This document shows positions 58,501 through 64,000 of a stretch of 64,000 bases of DNA, in pieces. The stretch's first letter is position 1; every line of letters starts with the position of its first letter. The notes under the pieces are model-generated. The model made no database searches. It saw only the letters and a program-made list of their open reading frames with translations, and was not told where the DNA came from. The position numbers were made by a program, and so were the translations under genes. Location of the stretch: assembly GCA_023105745.1 (NCBI GenBank), contig JALGQZ010000017.1:2824001-2888000 (forward strand). Direction: 5' to 3'. The DNA is from Austropuccinia psidii. Lineage: Eukaryota > Basidiomycota > Pucciniomycetes > Pucciniales > Sphaerophragmiaceae.

Positions 58501-59640
58501 CAACATGAATATTGTTCCCTCTCCGGTCATTGTTATTTACAGGGCTTTGAAATTTGAAAGTTCTCTTCAGAATCTATTTCAAGACTTAAAACTAATCTTA
58601 TTAATTTGGAACATCAATAAATAGGTATTTTCTCATTGCATGAATAAAATTGGTCATGGGACTCACTTTGAAAATATTATGAGTCTTTTCAATGAGGCAT
58701 CTCACTTTTAATTTTTACTTTTATTCATATTATTGTGCTCATCAATGAATTTAGGATTCACTTCTCAGCTTATGTATTCATCAACTGTAAAGTATTTCAA
58801 AGAGAACATGAAGAAGCTTCAAAATGGAACCAACCTGCCTTCCCCTAGAGGAGAATTACATACCAGTCTGAACTAACTACCATTTTCACCTTGGCTTGGG
58901 GTTCACCTCAAGTGTTGAAGGTTCCCATGCCATGGTTAAGCTTTGCAAAAGTCCACTGGCACTCTCCTCAACGTTTTTAGGGCCCTTAAAATTTCTTTCA
59001 AGAAGAAATTCATAGAAATCTCCATAAAAATGATCTTTCATGTCAAGAATTACCTTCAAACATTGATTCTCTCAATGGAAAGGTGTCTGGTTATGACCTT
59101 CAGGTGGCCTGTCAAAATTCCAAAACCAAATTTCTCCCCAATGACACATGCACCAAAAACTACAGAAATTATCAAGGCATACCTTTAAAGCAAAATACCT
59201 GAAAGTAATTGTCCAAGTACCAAAGGCCCCAGTTGTTATACTTACACCCTCATTGGCATTTTAATTTACCTGTGAGAACTTTTCATATTCACTTTCCTGG
59301 GTTTTTTTCACATTAACTGATTTTCTTTGTCATATTCTTCCCAGCCTGGATATCAAGGGGATTATCAAAGTTCTTAGTAAGAAAGATAAAATGAAGCCAA
59401 AAGAATATTTGAAGATAATGGGGAAGACCTTTTTCAAAGACCAGTGGCAGAAATCACCCCAATTCTTCAGAGATTTCAAGATTTTTTGACCGGAGAAATA
59501 CCTTTCAGTCAAATTCCCAAGAGTCAAGAGGATCAATGATACTACAGAGGCCCCCTTGAATGCAAAAATATTAATGAAAGACCACAAGGAGCCAAGAATA
59601 AAAATAAAAATAAAGATAAAAATAAGATTTTGGTAAACAC
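55582..59640 (+). pseudogene. Mutator-like (MULE/FAR1-type) transposase pseudogene, split by F1
   Basis: The N-terminal FAR1-type domain is open at 55582-55739 (DLAWEKGFSVSTLRSK, then CFDRSG). It is cut by F1 and resumes at 57878 (TSGKLDC, then TTWTIDV and NPEHSHNA). The MULE catalytic domain follows (MDITYKTKNFKMPLSHIVG, near 58340-58400; KDETETSYTW, near 58440), then VEGSHAMVK (near 58918) and STGTLLNVFRALK (near 58949). Remains of a SWIM-like finger (CTKNYRNYQGIP, near 59150), HPHWHFNLP (near 59250) and a basic tail (ERPQGAKNKNK, near 59580) complete it. Net coding length is about 1.9 kb, typical of the family. The first catalytic Asp (DITYK) is kept; the second site reads IYRALK where TDR is usual. 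Frameshifts include an extra T at about 58432. Confidence 0.85.
55740..57872 (+). mobile_element. Solo LTR F1 (2133 bp)
   Basis: Starts TGTGAGCCTGTGAGG and ends AAACCTTACA, flanked by a perfect AAAAC duplication (55735-55739 and 57873-57877) in the MULE. The ends and the block near 56240 (GGGTACCCAGC) relate it to C LTRs, but most of it is distinct. No internal coding region. Confidence 0.92.
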
Positions 59641-59716
59641 ATGTAAGCCCTTATGTGTTGGTAAACATATGTAAACTTTTAGTAAAAAAATGTAATCCCT
59701 TATGTGTTTTTACCAA
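59628..59716. repeat. Short repeat cluster with inverted ends
   Basis: TTGGTAAACACATGTAA and close variants recur, and CCCTTATGTGTT occurs twice. The outer ends TTGGTAAACACAT and ATGTGTTTTTACCAA are nearly inverted copies. It follows an (A)nT-rich simple stretch and the MULE tail; it could be a tiny foldback or part of the MULE 3' end. Confidence 0.5.
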
Positions 59717-59827
59717 TTTATGGCCAAATTATTTAAGTGGAATATTTTTTCAAAAAAATACCTCAGGCTTATTTTTGAGGATTGTTCAAGATTTTTTTGC
59801 CATAATGTTTCTGAAATGGTTGTAAAG

Positions 59828-61633
59828 TGTGATCCTTAGAGGTATTTTCATATACCCAAAAGACCACAAATAACAAAATAAGATACAAATGTGAATAAAA
59901 AGAATTTATTTAAATTATCAAAATCAAAATTAAAAGAAAAATACAAATTTATATACAAAATGAAAATTTAATTATAATTTAAAATAAAAATTACATTAAA
60001 ATTTCAAAAATTATGAAAATGCATATTTACTTGAAAAAATTAAGTTGAAATGAATTTTTAAGAAAATTAATGAAATTAAAATATTTTTGGGAAAAATTAC
60101 ATAAAATGTATTATAGCTTTTTATCCAATAAGTAAACATAAGAAAAATACTTCACCATTTGATTCCTCATGAAAAATAAGGTGGGGTCACCTCTTGGTAA
60201 ACTTTCTGTAACTCAACTCTAAATAAGCTTAAATTAAGTTTTTAGTATTTTCTGTACAAAACTTGAAAATCCTCAAAAACTTGATTTAATTCACACCAGA
60301 TGTGGTGTTGACCATCAATTTTTGTGTTAAAATTGAGATGTTGTGTGTAGTTTAGAAGCTATGAGGAATTGAAGTGTTTTCAAGTGAAATGTCAAAATGT
60401 GGGCATGTATTACATAAGTGAGCTGTAATTTACATATGAGTTATAAATCATTATGATTGAGTACTGTGAAATTTCAATTGAATTGCATGCGTAAATTACA
60501 AATGTATTACACGATGAGGAATTAAACAAATAAATAAATTGGAAAGATTAAATCCGGGGGGGAAGGAACTCTAGCTCTAAGGGGGAGCCAGACCCCCAAA
60601 TTCCTTGCTGACAGGCGTGGGATTTCCAAATCCGCGCAAAATTTCATCACTTTTGGCCTGGAATTGAGTCACAGGGTCTGTGACTCAATTGATGATGAGG
60701 TTTTGATACCAACCAGGGCAGCTTTAACTTTTGCCAAGTGGGTAGAACTACCCTTAAGGTAAAGCAATCTTAGTAAAAACAGTTTTAACTAGTTTCTACA
60801 TCTCTTACACACATCCTGACGTGTTTTGAAGGCTCTAGACCAGGTATTACTATGGTAATCGCTGATTGAAGGGTCTAAAATGGCTAAAACCAGCCCTTTT
60901 TGGCCTAAACCAAGGTTCAATGATTCCATAATTGGCTTTTGTGTTATCAGAGTGTCTTTCATGACTGACAAGAGGAAAACATATTTTTGGAGCAAGACAA
61001 TTAATGGCTATAAAGGAATGTCTTCTTTGCTCCACTTTTCTCTTCATTTTAGAATCTTTTCCTTTTATAATTAGTTTAAACACTGTTAAACCAATCAATA
61101 AAAGATTCAAACCACCCTTTTTATATCCTTTCAAACATTCTAACCATGTCAAAAAATCATTGTAATCATTTGTTTTAACTCTTATAATCATTTTTGCCCC
61201 TTGAACCACCCCATAAGTGAATTAAAGTATCTTTCATCAGTGTTAACTTTGTCACTTTGTTTCCAAATTCACTCTGGTCACTTCTTGGCATGTTTTGTCT
61301 TTAAATACCTGTTTGAAGACTTTGCTCTTTATTTAATTGCTTGCAGTTCTTTGCTCAAGTAATTCCAATTGAAATTGCTCTTGAAGAAATATCTTTTGTA
61401 GCCTTAAATATCTCTTGTAGAGTATTTTTGGATACATTTTTATTGTTTGTAAAAGAATAAATCTTTATAATAATATTTTTTTGTACTTATAAAGTTACAA
61501 ACAATGGAATTGGCATTTTCTCTCTTAAAAATGCTCTTTCATACTATTTTTTGATCATATTTTACCTTATACAAATTCTGAGGACAGGAAAAGTATTTGA
61601 TTTTTAATCAAAGTTTCATATCCAAACCTTACA
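59828..61633 (+). mobile_element. Solo LTR E3 (1806 bp)
   Basis: Starts TGTGATCCTTAGAGG and ends AAACCTTACA. The flanks TAAAG (59823-59827) and TCAAG (61634-61638) match at four of five bases. It is a close relative of E1, including the TATA box (61009-61016). No coding region. Confidence 0.9.
61009..61016 (+). promoter_or_regulatory. TATA box of LTR E3
   Basis: TATAAAGG at the position equivalent to TATAAAAG in E1. Confidence 0.5.
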
Positions 61634-61638
61634 TCAAG

Positions 61639-62861
61639 ATCCCCAATTTTTTTTATTTTTTTTTTCAAATTCCTCAAGTTTGGTTTGGAAAATTTGCCTA
61701 TTTGTTTAAAAAAACTCATTAAAAATGTTCCCACTCATGAATTTCCTCCATTTTTCTCAAAATGAAGGGTTCAATGTTGAAAATCAAAAACCAGAATCTT
61801 ATAATTTTGGTTTTTTTTTGGTGGGACAAGTGAACACCCAAAATGTGTGTTTTTTTCCAAGATTCTTTTCATGTTTGTATATGACTATTTATAAGTTCAA
61901 AAGTGCCAAATGTTTGATTAACAATGAGACTGAAGTGGGATTTAAGAAATTAATAGGATTGAGGAGGGGTATACTTGGCAAAAATTGTATATACAAAGAA
62001 ATCAATCTGAATCAACCTCCAAGATGGTGGGGGTTTTTGGAGGGGGAGGAGAATTGGAGAAATGTAACATCCTGTATTTCTTAAATTTATCTTCCCACCC
62101 CAGGGCTTGTTGTTTGTCACTCACCTACCAATTCACAGTAATGGGGGGAAAGGGTAAACTTTATAAATGATGATATCCAACGTGAAGAAATGAGAACAGC
62201 TATCCAAGAAACAGATGAATATTAATGGATTGTCATTTGGAAGACAGAAATAAGGGAAAAAAGAAAGAGATTGGACTTTGGAATAAAAGAAAACTTCTCT
62301 TTGATACTTATTTTTGATTGGATACCCCATATAAGGCATGGAAATCCAGCTGCTCTTTGTAGCCTTTCTAACATCTTCAAAACACTAAATTCTGTCCAAA
62401 TAAGAGGATAATGAGGGTATCAAACTGTTCATGGATTCATAAAGTTCTTGATTTTTTGAATTTATTCATCCAAGTCACCTCTGACATCAGCCCATTGATC
62501 TGGACTCTTGTAAATTTCATGGGATACTGATATGTAGCCACATTTTACATCACCCTAAACATTGATGGGCTTCAAGGTGTATTTCAATATTTGCTCTGGC
62601 AATTCTTCTGAGCTAAGTACCTAAACCCATAGTCCAAAAAATTAGTAAATATGTGAATAAAAAAGAAAAATAGACATTAAAACTAATTAGAAACTCACAA
62701 AGAGCTTGGATTATTCATCAACTGTGTGATTATTGCTTTGGAAATGTTCACATTTCAAGTGAATTGCATCATATATATTCAAACCTCTTGCAGGCTTGTG
62801 GGAATTTCTTTGTGAGGTTTTTCTACCCATTTCCAATCTTCTGGCCCTCACAGGTTGACTC
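61639..62861. other. Unassigned AT-rich sequence
   Basis: About 1.2 kb between E3 and H2. The longest plus-strand frames (61725-62084 and 61985-62170) show no motif I recognise, and base composition is low-complexity in places (T runs at 61649-61670). It could be the 3' flank of the MULE or old host DNA. Confidence 0.5.
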
Positions 62862-63561
62862 TGTCACAGGGGCTCTTCTAAATGAATAGGGCCTGGCACT
62901 CAGTGAACAGGCTTACTTATGGAGGGCTCAGAATAAATAATCAATTGATAATAGTAATGAGATAAGAGGAAATAAATTCCTGGTAATAAAATAATAAGCA
63001 TTAAAGATATGAGAGAAAAACAAAAGTAACAATAAAGAGCCAACCACAAATAATCCTGTACCACTGTTTCAACCTGTTCAGAAAATAGAAAAGGATTAAT
63101 AAAGGATATGGCCACCAGGACTCTACTGAACAGGTGAGGGAAGGCAAAGACTAACCTAATAATTAATAAAATAATATTAGATAATAAATCCAATTTTCTA
63201 ATTAACTGGGGCAAAACCCCCCAGGTGGGTGAAAGGGGGCTGGTATATGTGAAAAAGTGCCAAACTGGAGTTTGAGTGTTGAGAAACCATGATTGTATGA
63301 TTGAAGAAACTGTATTTGAGGTGTGAAACTGTATTGGTGTATCCAATACAGTTATTTGAATCAATACAGGTGTTTGCACATGTATTGGGGGCAGGCCTGT
63401 ATTTGGTGAGTCCTGTATTTGTGTTCTGCCTGTATTGAGCTGTATTGAGGTTTGAAACTGTATTTGGTGAATCTTCCATGAAACCCCTTGCTGATTAGGT
63501 ATTGGAAGATTTTCCATTAGTAATGAGTGGTAGTTCCCTGTCTGTCTCCATGGCTGTGATA
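62862..63561 (-). mobile_element. H2 3' LTR (700 bp)
   Basis: On the plus strand it starts TGTCACAGGGGCTCTTCT and ends GGCTGTGATA, where CTGTGACA is expected, so one base is altered. It matches H1 along its length. The orientation follows from the polypurine tract on its right and from B-family relatives. It carries the CTGGGG/CCCCAG hairpin (63206-63224) and nine CTGTATT/AATACAG motifs (63309-63470). Confidence 0.88.
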
Positions 63562-64000
63562 TTATCCCCCTCTTCAAAGTGGTGATCTCTGAGCACCATA
63601 AGAGGAAGTAAATCTTGATGAGGTCAAATGGAACTTTCTCCCCCCCAATTACCCCATTTTCATCCCCTCATAATTCTTCTTCATTAATCATAATTTCAAC
63701 TCCTTCATCTTCACAACTTGTAGGTCCTTCTTCCTTGACTTGATTCTGATTCCTCCTCCCTTCTTTGAAAATTTTCTCTTCATTTCTTCTGTTCTTCTAT
63801 TTTTTTATCTTCTTCTTATTGCATTGTTCTTCACCCTATTTTTCTTGAGTTCTCAGGGCTCATGATAAATGGTGATTCAGGTTTATTTCCTAAGAACTTA
63901 CTGTCATGACGTCAAATTGTCTTCATTTTGGGATTGGGCCAAATTGGCCTTTTCTTGCACTTGGGTCCTTGCAGGATCAATTGAAATTTTTCCCCAATTG
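63562..64000 (-). mobile_element. H2 internal 3' region, cut by window end
   Basis: Sense polypurine tract GAAGAGGGGGATAA lies beside the LTR (63562-63576). A block matching the B1 and B2 3' untranslated regions follows (TGGTGATCTCTGAGCACCA in plus orientation). The plus strand is then pyrimidine-rich. The pol of this element should lie to the right of the window, on the minus strand. Confidence 0.75.

Noticed and set aside
59598..59628. AATAAA-type simple repeat
   Set aside because: Short and imperfect; encodes the Lys/Asn-rich tail of the MULE reading and is not a separate feature.
61725..62170. Plus-strand ORFs of 119 and 61 codons in the right-hand spacer
   Set aside because: Low-complexity Phe/Asn-rich translation, no motif, no promoter or splice evidence.
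55161..62861. Terminal inverted repeats of the MULE
   Set aside because: I compared 55150-55570 with 61634-62050 by eye on opposite strands and found only scattered short matches, not enough to call ends.
63300..63470. CTGTATT cluster considered as a tandem satellite
   Set aside because: Spacing and orientation vary; it is a motif cluster inside an LTR.

Overview
The window is AT-rich eukaryotic DNA made almost entirely of transposable elements. I found no intact host gene, tRNA, rRNA or CRISPR array. Chromodomain-type Ty3/Gypsy polyproteins, basidiomycete-style LTRs of 1.4-2.1 kb, heavy nesting and CpG loss outside ACG contexts suggest a repeat-rich fungus. A rust fungus (Pucciniales, for example Austropuccinia-like) is my best guess; this is inference from family resemblance, not proof.

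Layout. Bases 1-7590 hold the 3' part of Gypsy element A1 (+), its 3' LTR, a piece of an E-family LTR into which A1 seems to have jumped, and two A-family LTR pieces facing in opposite directions. Bases 7591-15184 hold a decayed, 3'-truncated sister element A2 (-), whose 5' LTR carries a solo LTR (H1). Bases 15390-53058 are one old chromovirus, B2 (-), about 9.5 kb long by itself but spread over 37.7 kb by later insertions. These are solo LTR G (holding solo LTR C1) in its 3' LTR, solo LTR C2 and complete element B1 (-) in its pol, and complete element D (+), itself holding solo LTR E1, in its 5' LTR. Almost every step is supported by a target-site duplication (TSD) that I could read. Bases 53059-59640 hold the oldest material: a Copia pol remnant and a Mutator-like (MULE/FAR1-type) transposase remnant split by solo LTR F1. 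Solo LTR E3, an unassigned stretch and the 3' end of another B-related element (H2, -) complete the window.

How the parts work together. B1 is the best preserved element. It has two LTRs, a polypurine tract, a gag frame with one premature stop, and an uninterrupted 1261-codon protease-RT-RNase H-integrase-chromodomain frame. Its leader begins with a sequence complementary to a segment of its own LTR, which suggests Tf1-like self-priming. A1 keeps a long open pol frame, but its RT active site reads YIYD. A2, B2, D, the Copia remnant and the MULE are pseudogenes. C, D, E and F LTRs share terminal sequences and form one LTR superfamily; D supplies the only coding sequence for that group here.
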